Shown in pieces: positions 16,083-26,967 of a stretch of DNA of 64,000 nt. The notes below the pieces were generated by a model. That model was given only the letters and a program-made list of their open reading frames with translations. It had not been told where the DNA came from and ran no database searches. Within the stretch, counting starts at the first letter, position 1. Each line of letters begins with the position of its first letter. The DNA is taken from contig JASLIG010000088.1 in NCBI GenBank assembly GCA_030152805.1, positions 1 through 64,000 of the forward strand. Reading direction: 5' to 3'. Position numbers and translations under genes: made by a program. The stretch comes from Solirubrobacterales bacterium. Lineage in GTDB: Bacteria > Actinomycetota > Thermoleophilia > Solirubrobacterales > 70-9.

Positions 16083-17464
16083 GCGACTGACTCGACCGGC
16101 GCGGTTGCCTGTGCCCAGTTTGCGGCGTTGCCGCGACTGACGTGTACGACGCCCTCGAACCCTTCGCGCTGCAGGATCGAGGCGGCTAGGCCGCTGCGCT
16201 TGCCCGCCTTGCAGATCGTCGCGATCGGCCGCTCGCGAGGTAGCTCGTCGAGGCGAGCACGCAGCTCGGCGAAGGGGATGTGGATCGAGCCGGGGACGTG
16301 GCCCTCCGCGTACTCGGCGTCGCCGCGCACGTCGAGGACCTGCGGTCCCTTGCCCGACTCGAGGCGGCGTGCCAGCTCCGCGAGGTCGATCGACTCGATG
16401 CGCTCCACCGGTCGATCCTCGGCGCGCCAGGCGGTCATGCCGCCGCCGAGGAAGCCGCGCACCCGCAGACCCACCGCGGCGAGCAGCTCGGCCGCCTCTA
16501 GCTCGTTGCCGTCGGAAGCGGCGACGACGAGCAGCTCGGCGTCGACCGGCACCATCTCGGCGACCTTGGTGGCGAACCCCGTGTCGTAAGCCGAGGCGCT
16601 GATCGAGCCGGGGATGTGGGCCTCGTCGAACTGCTCGTTGGTGCGCGAGTCGATGGCCAGCGCGCCCGCGGCGATCGCCGCCTCGAAGCCGTGCGGGGTC
16701 AGCCGGGTGGGGGCGCTGATGGTTTCGACCAGCGGGCCGCGGTTGAGAGCGACGATGTGCTCGACGTTTGGCGGCTTGCTGCCGATCGTGGCGACCGCGT
16801 CCTCGACGAACTCCGCCTCACCATCGAAGCGGAGCGCGCGGTTGTGGCGTCGCTCGAAGCCGATCGTCGATGAGGTCTTGAGGTCGATGCCGGAGCTGCC
16901 GCAGAGCGAGCCGCCGAGGTGACCCGGCCAGACCTCGGTTTCCTCGGGCAGCGAAAGCAGCCGCCCGTGCAGGGAGCGGAAGATCTCGGCGGCGCCCTCG
17001 CGCGGCTCGATCGCCAGGTCGGGACGGGCGACGTCGCCGACGAAGATCGAGTCGCCGCTCAGCACCGCCCAGGGCTCGCTGCCGCGGGCGGCGTCGCGGA
17101 GCAGGAAGGAGGTGTGCTCGGGACGGTGGCCAGGGGTGTGGATCGCCTCGATCGTCGTGCCCTCGCCGAGCCGCAGCGTCCAGCCGTCCGCGAAGCCCTC
17201 GTGCGGGTACTCGGCTTCGGCCAGCTCGTGGACGTGGATCGTCGCCCCGCTCGCCCGCGCCAGGCGGCCGTGTCCGGAGACGTGGTCGGCGTGGTTGTGA
17301 GTCTCCAGCACGTGCTCGATCCGCACTCCGTGCAGGCGTGCCAGATGCAGGTAGGGATCGATGTCCCACTGCGGGTCGACCACCGCGGCGACCCCCGAGG
17401 CGGTATCGCCGACGAGGTAGGAGGCGCAGCCGAGATCCTCGTGGATGATTTGGCGGAAGAGCAT
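16076..17464 (-). CDS. MBL-fold hydrolase fused to two rhodanese domains
   Basis: 462 aa from the ATG at 17464. The N-terminal metallo-beta-lactamase domain carries THNHADH and HTPGHRPEH, as in persulfide dioxygenases (ETHE1/BlhA type). Two rhodanese domains follow. The first (about 270-360) lacks the active cysteine (ASDGNELEA at that loop). The second has it in ICKAGKRSG (about 435). A role in sulfide/persulfide handling is likely. The open frame extends to a TTG at 17530, but similarity starts at MLFRQIIHEDLG. Divergent from acetyl-CoA synthetase. Confidence 0.85.
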   Translation of the reverse strand: MLFRQIIHEDLGCASYLVGDTASGVAAVVDPQWDIDPYLHLARLHGVRIEHVLETHNHADHVSGHGRLARASGATIHVHELAEAEYPHEGFADGWTLRLGEGTTIEAIHTPGHRPEHTSFLLRDAARGSEPWAVLSGDSIFVGDVARPDLAIEPREGAAEIFRSLHGRLLSLPEETEVWPGHLGGSLCGSSGIDLKTSSTIGFERRHNRALRFDGEAEFVEDAVATIGSKPPNVEHIVALNRGPLVETISAPTRLTPHGFEAAIAAGALAIDSRTNEQFDEAHIPGSISASAYDTGFATKVAEMVPVDAELLVVAASDGNELEAAELLAAVGLRVRGFLGGGMTAWRAEDRPVERIESIDLAELARRLESGKGPQVLDVRGDAEYAEGHVPGSIHIPFAELRARLDELPRERPIATICKAGKRSGLAASILQREGFEGVVHVSRGNAANWAQATAPVESVAQ

Positions 17465-17523
17465 TGGAGTTGCCGGTAACGGGGTACCGTTCGCACCAGG
17501 GTAGCGACGGGGAAAGGAGCGGA

Positions 17524-19500
<1,977 letters not shown>

Positions 19501-19509
19501 CCGGAACGC

Positions 19510-20316
19510 TTAGCCGCTGCGTTCGTCGACGAGCCGCTGCACGGCGACCTCGAGCGACTGAAGCTGTTCCTGCACGCTGCGCAGCTCGCGCAGGGCAAGG
19601 GTCTCGGCGCTGATCTGCTCGGCCGCCAGCTCTTCCTCGACCTCGACGATTTCGGGACTGAGGAAGCGCTGGGCGAAGGCGCCGGTGAGCAGGGCGACGA
19701 AGCCGATGCCGACGATCAGGATCACGGTCGAGACGATCTCGCCACCGGTCGTCGTCGGGTAGATGTTGGAGCCCAGGGTGGTCATCGTCGTCACCGACCA
19801 GTAGATGCCGTCCCAGGCGTCGAGGTGCTGGCTGCCTCTCTCGAAGGCGACGAAGACGGCGCCGCCGCCGATCGCGGTCAGCACCGAGAGCAGCATCGCG
19901 TAGCGCAGCCCCTCCAGAGAGAAGACCTCGCGCGAGAGCTGGGCGAGGCGCAGCAACCGGACGAGCCGCAGCAGCCGCAGCACGCGCAGGCTCTGCAGGC
20001 CGGGGGGCAGGAGCGGTGGGGTGAAGACGACGATGAAGGCGTCGAGCGGGTGGTGGCGCAGCCACCTGCGGCGGTCCGGGACCACCGCCAGCATCACCAC
20101 GAGCTCGATCAGGAAGGCGATCCAGGTGACCCAGTTGAGGACCCGCGCGACGTCCTCGAGCGCGCCGCCGGGATGCGACTCGCTGATCGCCACCATCGGC
20201 AACGTCAGCGCCGCCGCGATCATCATCGGCGTGTTCAGCGCTTCCGCGACCCGCGTGCTGCGGGCGTCCATCCCCGGCGCGTAGCGCACCGTCTTCTCGG
20301 CGGCGTTCGAGGCCAT
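19510..20316 (-). CDS. Voltage-gated-type ion channel with non-standard filter
   Basis: 268 aa, six-helix ion-channel architecture. The S4-like helix has regularly spaced arginines (LRVLRLLRLVRLLRL, about 110-124). The pore follows (about 165-190), then S6 and a C-terminal coiled coil (about 220-262). In the pore the filter reads TTLGSN (about 179-184) followed by IYPTT, where potassium channels have TVGYGD. The tyrosine, second glycine and aspartate are absent and one residue is missing, so potassium selectivity should not be assumed. Alone on the minus strand after DUF2332, 40 nt apart. Confidence 0.75.
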   Translation of the reverse strand: MASNAAEKTVRYAPGMDARSTRVAEALNTPMMIAAALTLPMVAISESHPGGALEDVARVLNWVTWIAFLIELVVMLAVVPDRRRWLRHHPLDAFIVVFTPPLLPPGLQSLRVLRLLRLVRLLRLAQLSREVFSLEGLRYAMLLSVLTAIGGGAVFVAFERGSQHLDAWDGIYWSVTTMTTLGSNIYPTTTGGEIVSTVILIVGIGFVALLTGAFAQRFLSPEIVEVEEELAAEQISAETLALRELRSVQEQLQSLEVAVQRLVDERSG

Positions 20317-20356
20317 CCGCGTTCACTTCGACGCGACGACTCGAGTGCCTACTCGG

Positions 20357-21397
20357 CTAGAGCAGCTCGACCGGGGTGCCGTGGTAGCCGACGCGGGCCA
20401 GGCGGCGCTCTTCGCCGCCGGGCCAGACGTTCAGGTCGAGGTTGGCGCGGTCGTCGTTCGGCTCCATCCGCAGCCAGGCGAGCGGCGCCCCGGCACTCGC
20501 CCGCTCGCCGGCTTCGCGGATGCCGTCGAAGAGCGCCGCGCGTTCCCCGCCGCTCAGGTACTGGCTGACGATCGAGTGGTAGAGCACGGTCGCCTGCCCC
20601 GGCGCCGGCTCGGCCAGCATCCGCCCGGCCCAGGCGGCGGCCGCTTCGCGGTCGAGCGCGATCGGCATGCCGTCGGCGACCTCGAGCGCGGCCTCCATGC
20701 GGGCAATCCGCTCGTGCTGGTCGGGCCAGACGTAGGTGAGCAGGGAGAGGCGGCCCTCGGCGGTCGAGGGGTCGATCGGGGTCGCGTCGCAGCCCTGGCG
20801 GCTGGCGATCTCGACGGATTGCGGCAGGTCGGGCGAAGGCGGCTGCCCGTCCAGCTCGAACTCGAGCTCCAGGGACGCCTCGGCGCGTCCCCAGGAGAAG
20901 CCGTTCGCCCGGTAGCGGTAGCGGTCCCAGCGCAGGTTCAGCCCGGCGCTTGCCCCGACCTCGAGCAGCCGCAGGGGCAGCCCGGTCTCGGCGGACACGG
21001 CGAGGAAGCCGAAGAGAAGCGCGCAGCAGCGGCCGACCTCGTTGGTCTGCACCGGTTGCTCGATCGAGCCGCGCAGCTCGGCGGCGTTACGGCGCAGCAC
21101 CTCGCGGAGCTGCTCCCACGCCTCGGCGACGCGGCCGGCGCGGTAGGCCTCGGCCAGAGCCGGCTCGCGCCCGGTCAGCACCAGGCGGTTGACGGCCCCG
21201 AGCAGGCGCAGGCCGAGGACCGAGAAGCGCGGATCGTCCTCGTGGCCGCGCAGGATCTCCCAGGTGGGGCCGGCGTCTTCGACGTCGGCGACCGCGCGTT
21301 CGAGCAAGCCCGCGTAGAGGGGCGAGCCGATCATCCGGCAGGCATCCGCCTGCCACTGCAGCTGCGCCGCTATCGCCTGCTGTGGAGCCTCGGCCAT
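20357..21397 (-). CDS. DUF2332 family protein
   Basis: 346 aa, recognised as DUF2332, a family common in actinobacteria and alphaproteobacteria. The stretches LLEVGASAGLNLRWDRYRY (about 155-173) and ATVLYHSIVSQYL (about 270-282) look like a SAM-dependent methyltransferase-type fold. No biochemical function is established to my knowledge. Its neighbours do not reveal a role. Confidence 0.75.
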   Translation of the reverse strand: MAEAPQQAIAAQLQWQADACRMIGSPLYAGLLERAVADVEDAGPTWEILRGHEDDPRFSVLGLRLLGAVNRLVLTGREPALAEAYRAGRVAEAWEQLREVLRRNAAELRGSIEQPVQTNEVGRCCALLFGFLAVSAETGLPLRLLEVGASAGLNLRWDRYRYRANGFSWGRAEASLELEFELDGQPPSPDLPQSVEIASRQGCDATPIDPSTAEGRLSLLTYVWPDQHERIARMEAALEVADGMPIALDREAAAAWAGRMLAEPAPGQATVLYHSIVSQYLSGGERAALFDGIREAGERASAGAPLAWLRMEPNDDRANLDLNVWPGGEERRLARVGYHGTPVELL

Positions 21398-21436
21398 TGC
21401 CGCCGAGATCCTAGGTAAAGCGCGAGGCCGGCCGGG

Positions 21437-22006
21437 TCAGCCAACGACCACCAGCGTCGCGGTCATGCCTTTGGCCTCGTGTTTGTAGAGGCTGCAATAG
21501 AGGTGGTAGGAGCCGGGAGAGAGGACAAAGTGGGCACTCGTCTGTTCCGCCGCTGCCGCTGTGGGGACTTCGAGCGCAGGGTCTTCGCTGCCTTCGCGTT
21601 CGAGCTTCAGGTTGTGCGGGTCTTCGCCCTGGTTGTTCAGCTCTACGATCACTTCGCCCGCGCTAACTTCGGGACGGGAGAGCGTGTAGCTGTACTCGAC
21701 CGCTTTGACGCCGAGGTGGGCGATCTGGGGTTCGGGATCGTTGCCAGTCGGGGCCGAGGGGAGCGGCGGCGCCGGGATCGCCTGCGGCGCGGAAGCGACC
21801 GGCTCCGCATCGCAGGTCCACCAGTGCGCGATTCGCTTCACCCGCCGCGGGCGACCGTGGCGGCGCAGGTGCTTGAAGATCGGCTTCGAGTGCCGGTGCC
21901 AGGCGCATCCCTCCGCCGCTGCCGGCGCCGCGGTCCCGGCGGCCAGGGAGCCGGCGACGACCACTGCTGCCGCGGTGGCGAGCCCAAGTCGGATCGACAC
22001 GCTCAT
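21437..22006 (-). CDS. Secreted cupredoxin-like protein of the DUF1501/DUF1800 cluster
   Basis: 189 aa from the ATG at 22006. It has a signal peptide (core LGLATAAAVVVAGSLAAGTA), then a His/Arg-rich segment (about 35-60), a Pro-rich linker, and a C-terminal cupredoxin-like domain. Copper ligands are plausible: His in DPHNLKLE and YHLYCSLYKHEAKGM (Cys, His, Met). It is last in a three-gene operon, 7 nt after the DUF1501 gene. An earlier in-frame start at 22078 lies inside the DUF1501 gene and is unlikely. Confidence 0.75.
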   Translation of the reverse strand: MSVSIRLGLATAAAVVVAGSLAAGTAAPAAAEGCAWHRHSKPIFKHLRRHGRPRRVKRIAHWWTCDAEPVASAPQAIPAPPLPSAPTGNDPEPQIAHLGVKAVEYSYTLSRPEVSAGEVIVELNNQGEDPHNLKLEREGSEDPALEVPTAAAAEQTSAHFVLSPGSYHLYCSLYKHEAKGMTATLVVVG

Positions 22007-22013
22007 TTGCCCG

Positions 22014-23369
22014 TCAGGCCTTGACCAGCACCGGCCGTTCGAAGGACGAGGCGCCGGGGATGACCGAGGCCGCGTCATGTCCCAGCCATTCCTCCAGCAG
22101 CGAGCAGTACACCGCGCGGAAGTCGCTGGTCACGCGGACGTTGTCGTCTTTGTCGAGTTGGGACAGGCCGGGGAACTCGCCGACCATCTCGCCCTTGGCC
22201 CGGGAGCCGACGACGAAGCCGCAGCCGGCGGCGCCGTGATCGGTGCCGAGCGAGGCATTCTCCTCGGGCCGGCGCCCGAACTCGCTCCACATCTCGATCA
22301 GGACCCGGTCGGCGAGCCCGCGCGCCTCCAGGTCGCGCTGGAAGGCGAGCACGCCCTCGCAGGTGTCTTTGAGGCCGCGCGCGAGGTCTTCGGCCTCGTC
22401 GGCATGGGTGTCGTAGCCGCCCGCGGCGCGGATCGTCACCACCCGCAGCGGCAGGCCGGCGGCGATGAAGGCGGACAGGCCGGCGAGCTGGTGCGAGAAG
22501 TAGGTGTCGGGGTAGGCGACCGGGCTGGTGAATTTGCCGATTCCCGCCAGGTCGGTGCGCAGCTTGTCGGTCTGGGAGGTGGCGCGGCGCACCTGCGTCA
22601 TCGCCGGCGAGTCCGAGGGCAGCGAGCCGAAGCGGGCAAAGCTCTTGTACATCTCGGCCGAGAGCGGTTCGCTCACGTTCGACCAGAGGTCGTAGCCGTC
22701 GACGCTGTCGATCGCCGCCACCGGCTTCTCCGCGGTGGCGAGCATCGGCGAGAGCGAGCCGTCGAGCGAGAGTCCCTGCAGCGGGTTGTCTTCGTCGCCG
22801 ACCTGATCGAGGTAGCGGCCGAGCCAGCCGGTGTGCGAGCCGACGTCGAGCTCGCCGATCTCGTAGTAGTGGCGCGAGGTGAAGTGAGACTGGTCGGGGT
22901 GGTCGTAGCCGATCGCCGGGAAGGCGCTGACCTTGCCCTCGGCGTGCAGGGTCGCCAGCCCGGCGGCCGAGGGGTGCCAGCGCAGGCGCGAGTCCTCGCT
23001 GAATTCCGTTCCGGCCCCGGGGGAAAGCGCCAGGTTGGGGCGCAGCTGGGCGTAGCGCGGGTCGCCGGTCGGGGCGAGGACGCTGAGCGCGTCGAGGCCG
23101 CCGTCGAAGAAGACCGAGACGAGGATCTTGTCGGTGGGGGCGGCCTGGGCGATGCCCTCCTCGAAGGCGGCGAGCGGAATCTTCGAAGCGCCGTAGACGG
23201 CCAGCGCCAGGCCGGCGCTCCAGGAGAGGAAGCTGCGCCGCGAGAGCCCCGTGCCGGCGGGTTCGGGCATGCCCGCCTCGATCGCCGGCAGCCCGCGGCC
23301 GGCTTCCGCCGCCGCCGAGCGCAGCAGCTGCGAGCGCGTGTAGTCGTCACAGCAGTTCCCCATGCTCAC
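22014..23369 (-). CDS. DUF1501 protein, twin-arginine exported
   Basis: 451 aa. The N-terminus has a twin-arginine signal, LSRRSFLSW at about 43-51, followed by a hydrophobic stretch, so it is probably exported folded. The DUF1501 core shows VFFDGGLDALSVLAP (about 85), DHPDQSHFTSRHYYEIG (about 155), GGYDTHADEAED (about 345) and EFGRRPEENASLGTDHG (about 385). These His/Asp motifs resemble the alkaline phosphatase/sulfatase metal-enzyme superfamily. It is regularly encoded next to DUF1800 proteins. Substrate unknown. 7 nt separate it from each neighbour. Confidence 0.85.
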   Translation of the reverse strand: MSMGNCCDDYTRSQLLRSAAAEAGRGLPAIEAGMPEPAGTGLSRRSFLSWSAGLALAVYGASKIPLAAFEEGIAQAAPTDKILVSVFFDGGLDALSVLAPTGDPRYAQLRPNLALSPGAGTEFSEDSRLRWHPSAAGLATLHAEGKVSAFPAIGYDHPDQSHFTSRHYYEIGELDVGSHTGWLGRYLDQVGDEDNPLQGLSLDGSLSPMLATAEKPVAAIDSVDGYDLWSNVSEPLSAEMYKSFARFGSLPSDSPAMTQVRRATSQTDKLRTDLAGIGKFTSPVAYPDTYFSHQLAGLSAFIAAGLPLRVVTIRAAGGYDTHADEAEDLARGLKDTCEGVLAFQRDLEARGLADRVLIEMWSEFGRRPEENASLGTDHGAAGCGFVVGSRAKGEMVGEFPGLSQLDKDDNVRVTSDFRAVYCSLLEEWLGHDAASVIPGASSFERPVLVKA

Positions 23370-23376
23370 GCCTCCC

Positions 23377-24957
23377 TCATTGCAGGATCAGGTCGGGGCT
23401 GACGCCGATCAGCTGCAGCAGGGCGTTCTGGCGCATCGCCCGGTAGGGGCCCTGCTGCCATTTGGCGATCGCGAGTTTCTCGCTGCGCCGGGCGAGGTCG
23501 AGCAGCTCGGACCGGTGCTCGTCGCGCAGCGCAGGCGAGCCCCACGAGGCCAGCGCCCGGCCCAGCGCTTCCTCGGCGGTCTCGGTGGCGCTGTATTCGC
23601 TGCCCCAGGCGTCGACGGCGATGTGATCGAGGGCGTAGTCGACGATGTTCCAGCGCGCCCGCAGCCGCGAGGTGTCGAGCCAGCGGCTGTCGTCCCAGCC
23701 GGAGACGTTGGGTGGCCAGAAGAGCTGCTGGCCGGCCTGGTCGCAGAGCCAGACCCAGGAGTAGGTGTCGACGTAGCGCCCGAGCGAGCGCAGCGTCCCC
23801 GCAAGCTGCACGACCGGCGGCTTCACCATCGGCGGGCCTTCGTAGAGGTCGGGGCTGAGCAGGATCGCCTCCAGCACCGGCCGGATCGCCCAGCCCGATC
23901 CCGTGTAGGTCGCGATCAGGCTCTCCCGGGTGCCGGCCGACGGGGGCTGGGGAACGAAGTAGCTCCACAGCTTCTCGACGAAGAAGGAGGGGTGGAAAGG
24001 GTTCTCGAGGCAGAGTCGGCAGGCGTCTTCCCAGCTCCAATTGCCGCTCCGCCCAAAGACCGTCTTGGTGCCCGTGTCGTGGCGTTGAGGATCGAAGTGG
24101 AAGTTGTGGGCGCCGAGCTCGTTCGACCAGTCGTAGGTCCAGCCGGTCAGCGCCCGCGCTTGTTCGCGGATGTCGTTCTCGGTGTAGGCGCCGCGGTCGG
24201 CGCCGAGCGAGAACAGCTCCATCATCTCGCGGGCGTAGTTCTCGTTGGGCGCCTGCTTGGTGTTTTCGGCGCCGTTCAGCCACTGCAGCATCGCTGGGTC
24301 GGCGGTGACCGCCTTGAAGAGGTCGAGGAAGGAGCCGAAGCAGGCCGAGCGGAAGAGGTTGGACTGGTCGATCATCTGCTGCTGCTTGGAAACGCCGGCG
24401 TTGGAGGTGGCGAACCAGTCGTGGAAGACGAGCGCCATCCGCTCGACCAGGGGCTGGTCGCTGCGCACCATCCGGTCGAGGAACCAGAGGTGGTCGTGGC
24501 CGTAGGAGTCGGCGGGAGCGATCGGGTTGTCGTCGTCGTCGACGGGGGGCGGGCCGTGCAGAGCCGCGGCGCCGCTGGGGCGGGTCAGCGACTGGACCGC
24601 GCCGAGCAGGCCGAGGGCCGCCAGTTGCTCCGCTTGTCCCGGCACCGCGCCGAAGCCGGCCCGGTCCAGCAGCCGCTTTGCCTGGGACGGCCCGAACGGC
24701 CCCCGGTAGGCGCCCGGCGGTCGCGGATCGCGATCGATCGCCATGACCGGCGCGCAGCGCTCGGCCGGCCTCGGCCCGGGACCGCGACGGTGGTTTTGCT
24801 TCGGCCTGTGCTTGTGGCGGACCGTGTACTTCTGCACCCGCCAGCCGCAGTCTCCGCCGGGGACCCAGCGATAGTGCACGTCCTTCCAGAGGTGCTTGTG
24901 CCGATGGCGACGCCGCTTGCGTTTCGGTGCGCTCGCTGTCGCCTGGGGGATCGCCAT
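23377..24957 (-). CDS. DUF1800 protein
   Basis: 526 aa from the ATG at 24957 (a TTG start at 24981 is also possible). The N-terminus is unusually basic and His-rich (PKRKRRRHRHKHLW, about 9-22). DUF1800 domain follows: LLDRAGFGAVPGQAEQLAA, MVRSDQPLVERMALVFHDWF, NENYAREMMELFSLG, and WPPNVSGWDDSRWL near the C-terminus. First gene of the operon with DUF1501 and a cupredoxin. The pair occurs in many environmental bacteria and its function is not established. No clear signal peptide is seen here. Confidence 0.82.
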   Translation of the reverse strand: MAIPQATASAPKRKRRRHRHKHLWKDVHYRWVPGGDCGWRVQKYTVRHKHRPKQNHRRGPGPRPAERCAPVMAIDRDPRPPGAYRGPFGPSQAKRLLDRAGFGAVPGQAEQLAALGLLGAVQSLTRPSGAAALHGPPPVDDDDNPIAPADSYGHDHLWFLDRMVRSDQPLVERMALVFHDWFATSNAGVSKQQQMIDQSNLFRSACFGSFLDLFKAVTADPAMLQWLNGAENTKQAPNENYAREMMELFSLGADRGAYTENDIREQARALTGWTYDWSNELGAHNFHFDPQRHDTGTKTVFGRSGNWSWEDACRLCLENPFHPSFFVEKLWSYFVPQPPSAGTRESLIATYTGSGWAIRPVLEAILLSPDLYEGPPMVKPPVVQLAGTLRSLGRYVDTYSWVWLCDQAGQQLFWPPNVSGWDDSRWLDTSRLRARWNIVDYALDHIAVDAWGSEYSATETAEEALGRALASWGSPALRDEHRSELLDLARRSEKLAIAKWQQGPYRAMRQNALLQLIGVSPDLILQ

Positions 24958-25053
24958 GCGGAGTGGGCCTTGCCGGTCCAACCGAACTCCTCGGCATTTA
25001 CGAGGGGAAGTTGAACCGTGGCGGCCGCCTCTGGACGTCTGATCTAGAGGGCG

Positions 25054-25081
25054 TTCCTGTCCGAAAGTAGTTTGCTATACT
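25054..25081 (+). promoter_or_regulatory. Extended -10 promoter of the marR-MFS operon
   Basis: TGCTATACT (25073-25081) is a near-perfect extended -10 element. The -35 region is weak (TTCCTG near 25054-25060). Downstream, TTTG (25071-25074) and CAAA (25088-25091) form a loose inverted repeat around the start site that could be the MarR operator. The ATG at 25103 is only about 15 nt past the expected start site. Confidence 0.5.
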
Positions 25082-25102
25082 AATTACCAAAGCTAATCAA
25101 TC

Positions 25103-25555
25103 ATGCGAAATGCTTCCGAGACATCCCTGACCGAGCTCGCCGCGAGGCTGCGGATGGGGATCGTGCGCACGGCGCGGCGGTTGCGCCAGGAGGCGGCGGC
25201 CGAGGCCAGCGGCCTCACCCCGACCTCGACGGCGGCGCTGGCGACGATCGAGCTGCATGGGCCGTTGACGCCCAGCGAGCTCGCCGAGCTCGAGCGGGTG
25301 AAGCGGCCGACGATCACCCGCACGCTCGCCTGCCTCGAGCGGGAGGGGTTGATCGAGCGCACCCCGGATCCCGCCGACGGCCGCAGCACCCTGGTCAGCG
25401 TCAACGCCGCCGGCCGCGAGCGGCTGCGCCGCCTGCGCGGCCGCAAGAACGCCTACCTGGCGCGGCGCATGCGCGACCTGCCGGGCGATGAGCTGCGCAC
25501 GCTCGAGCGCGCCGCCGAGATTCTCGAGCAGATACTCGAAGGTGAGAGGCGGTGA
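25103..25555 (+). CDS. MarR-family transcriptional regulator
   Basis: 150-aa winged-helix repressor. Helix-turn-helix and wing: PSELAELERVKRPTITRTL followed by LIERTPDPADGRSTLVSVN, the DxRS/T wing motif. The gene overlaps the start of the MFS exporter by 4 nt, so it most likely controls its own operon and releases DNA when the exported compound binds. AT-rich promoter region upstream. Confidence 0.88.
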   Translation: MRNASETSLTELAARLRMGIVRTARRLRQEAAAEASGLTPTSTAALATIELHGPLTPSELAELERVKRPTITRTLACLEREGLIERTPDPADGRSTLVSVNAAGRERLRRLRGRKNAYLARRMRDLPGDELRTLERAAEILEQILEGERR

Positions 25556-26862
25556 GCGCCAAGATCGACGCGGTGACTTCCGGGGGTTCGAATCCGCGTC
25601 GATCGTGGCGCTCGCCCATTGTTCTCAGACGCAGCTTCGACTCGCTCGCGGTCCCCAACTACCGGCGCTACTTCATCGGCCAGCTGGTCTCGCTATCGGG
25701 CAACTGGATGCAGACGGTCGCCGCGATCTGGCTGATCCTCAGCCTCACCGGCAGCGGCGTCGCCGTCGGCCTGACCACGGCGCTGCAGTTCCTGCCGATG
25801 CTGCTCTTCGGCGCCTGGGGCGGCCTCCTCGCCGACCGCTTCGCCAAGCGGCGACTGCTGATGGCCACCCAGGCCCTGATGGCGATCCCCGCACTCGGCC
25901 TCTTCGCCGTCACCGCCGCTGGGATCGCCGCACCCTGGATGGTCTACGTCGCCGTCTTCGCGATGGGCTCCGTCAACGCGGTCGACAACCCGACCCGGCA
26001 GAGCTTCGCGATCGAGATGGTCGGGCCCGACCGGGTCGTCAACGCGGTCAGCCTCAACAGCGTGATCGTGCAGTCGGCCCGGGTCGTCGGCCCGGCCTTT
26101 GCCGGCCTGCTGATCGCGGGGCTCGGCGTCGGCCCGTGCTTTGCCGTCAACGCCCTCTCCTTCGTGGCGATGATCCTCGCCCTCTGGGCCATGGACCCAG
26201 CCGAGCTGCGGACGGCGCCGATGGCGACGAGGGAGCCGGGCGCGATCCGCGCCGGGCTGCGCTACGTGCGCTCGACCCCGGAGCTGGCGATCCCGCTGGC
26301 GCTGATGGCCCTCGTCGGCACCTTCGGTTTCAACTTCCAGGTGGTCCTGCCGCTGCTCGCCCGCTTCAGCTTCGGCGGTGGCGCCGGCGTTTACGCCGCC
26401 CTGGTCTCGGCGATGGCGGTCGGCTCTGTGGCCGGAGCCCTGATAATCGGCTCGCACGGACGCACCAGCCCGCGCCTGATCGCCGGCGCGGCGCTCGCCT
26501 TCGGCGGTGCCGGCCTGTTGGCCGCGGCCGCCCCGGCGATGGCGGTCGAGATCGTCGCCCTCGTTCTCCTCGGCGCCGCCTCGGTCGCCTTCGCCGCGAC
26601 GATCAACTCGTCCCTGCAGTTGACGGTGGCTCCCCACATGCGCGGCCGCGTAATGGCCCTCTACTCGGTCGTCTTCCTGGGCTCGACCCCGATCGGCGCC
26701 CCCCTGACCGGCTGGCTCTCCCAGACCTACGACCCCCGCTGGGCGCTGATGCTGGCCGCGATCTCCGGCCTATCAGCGGCTTGGGCGGCACGCGTCTGTT
26801 TTGCCCGCATGCACGCCCGAAGCAAGCCAGCTGAAGCGCGCGGGGAACCGGCGGCCGCCTGA
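25552..26862 (+). CDS. MFS exporter (EntS/MFS_3-type)
   Basis: 436-aa major facilitator superfamily transporter with about 12 helices. Typical start FDSLAVPNYRRYFIGQLVS, motif A GGLLADRFAKRR (about 95), and NAVDNPTRQSF (about 140), as in the group of putative drug/siderophore exporters. The GTG start overlaps the marR stop. The first ~25 residues are a hydrophilic extension. Probably exports a toxic compound sensed by the MarR protein. Confidence 0.85.
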   Translation: MSAKIDAVTSGGSNPRRSWRSPIVLRRSFDSLAVPNYRRYFIGQLVSLSGNWMQTVAAIWLILSLTGSGVAVGLTTALQFLPMLLFGAWGGLLADRFAKRRLLMATQALMAIPALGLFAVTAAGIAAPWMVYVAVFAMGSVNAVDNPTRQSFAIEMVGPDRVVNAVSLNSVIVQSARVVGPAFAGLLIAGLGVGPCFAVNALSFVAMILALWAMDPAELRTAPMATREPGAIRAGLRYVRSTPELAIPLALMALVGTFGFNFQVVLPLLARFSFGGGAGVYAALVSAMAVGSVAGALIIGSHGRTSPRLIAGAALAFGGAGLLAAAAPAMAVEIVALVLLGAASVAFAATINSSLQLTVAPHMRGRVMALYSVVFLGSTPIGAPLTGWLSQTYDPRWALMLAAISGLSAAWAARVCFARMHARSKPAEARGEPAAA

Positions 26863-26893
26863 GCTTCTGCGGGGAGCCGCCGGACGTGTTGGA

Positions 26894-26960
26894 GCGCCGG
26901 GGAGAGGGGGTTCGGCGGACACTCCCCGCTTTTGTCCGACGAACCCCCTCTCCCCGGCGC
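26894..26960. terminator. 27-bp stem hairpin between convergent genes
   Basis: The arms 26894-26920 and 26934-26960 are reverse complements with one mismatch, around a 13-nt loop that contains TTTT. It stands between the MFS gene and the betaine-binding protein (stop at 26968), so it can end transcripts from both sides. Confidence 0.75.
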
Positions 26961-26967
26961 CTAACCC

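Noticed and set aside
25581..25598. tRNA T-arm-like sequence with GGTTCGAATCC
   Set aside because: Only four of five stem pairs form, no acceptor stem, anticodon arm or D-arm is nearby, and it lies inside the MFS gene start. Most likely chance, though a leftover attachment site cannot be fully excluded.
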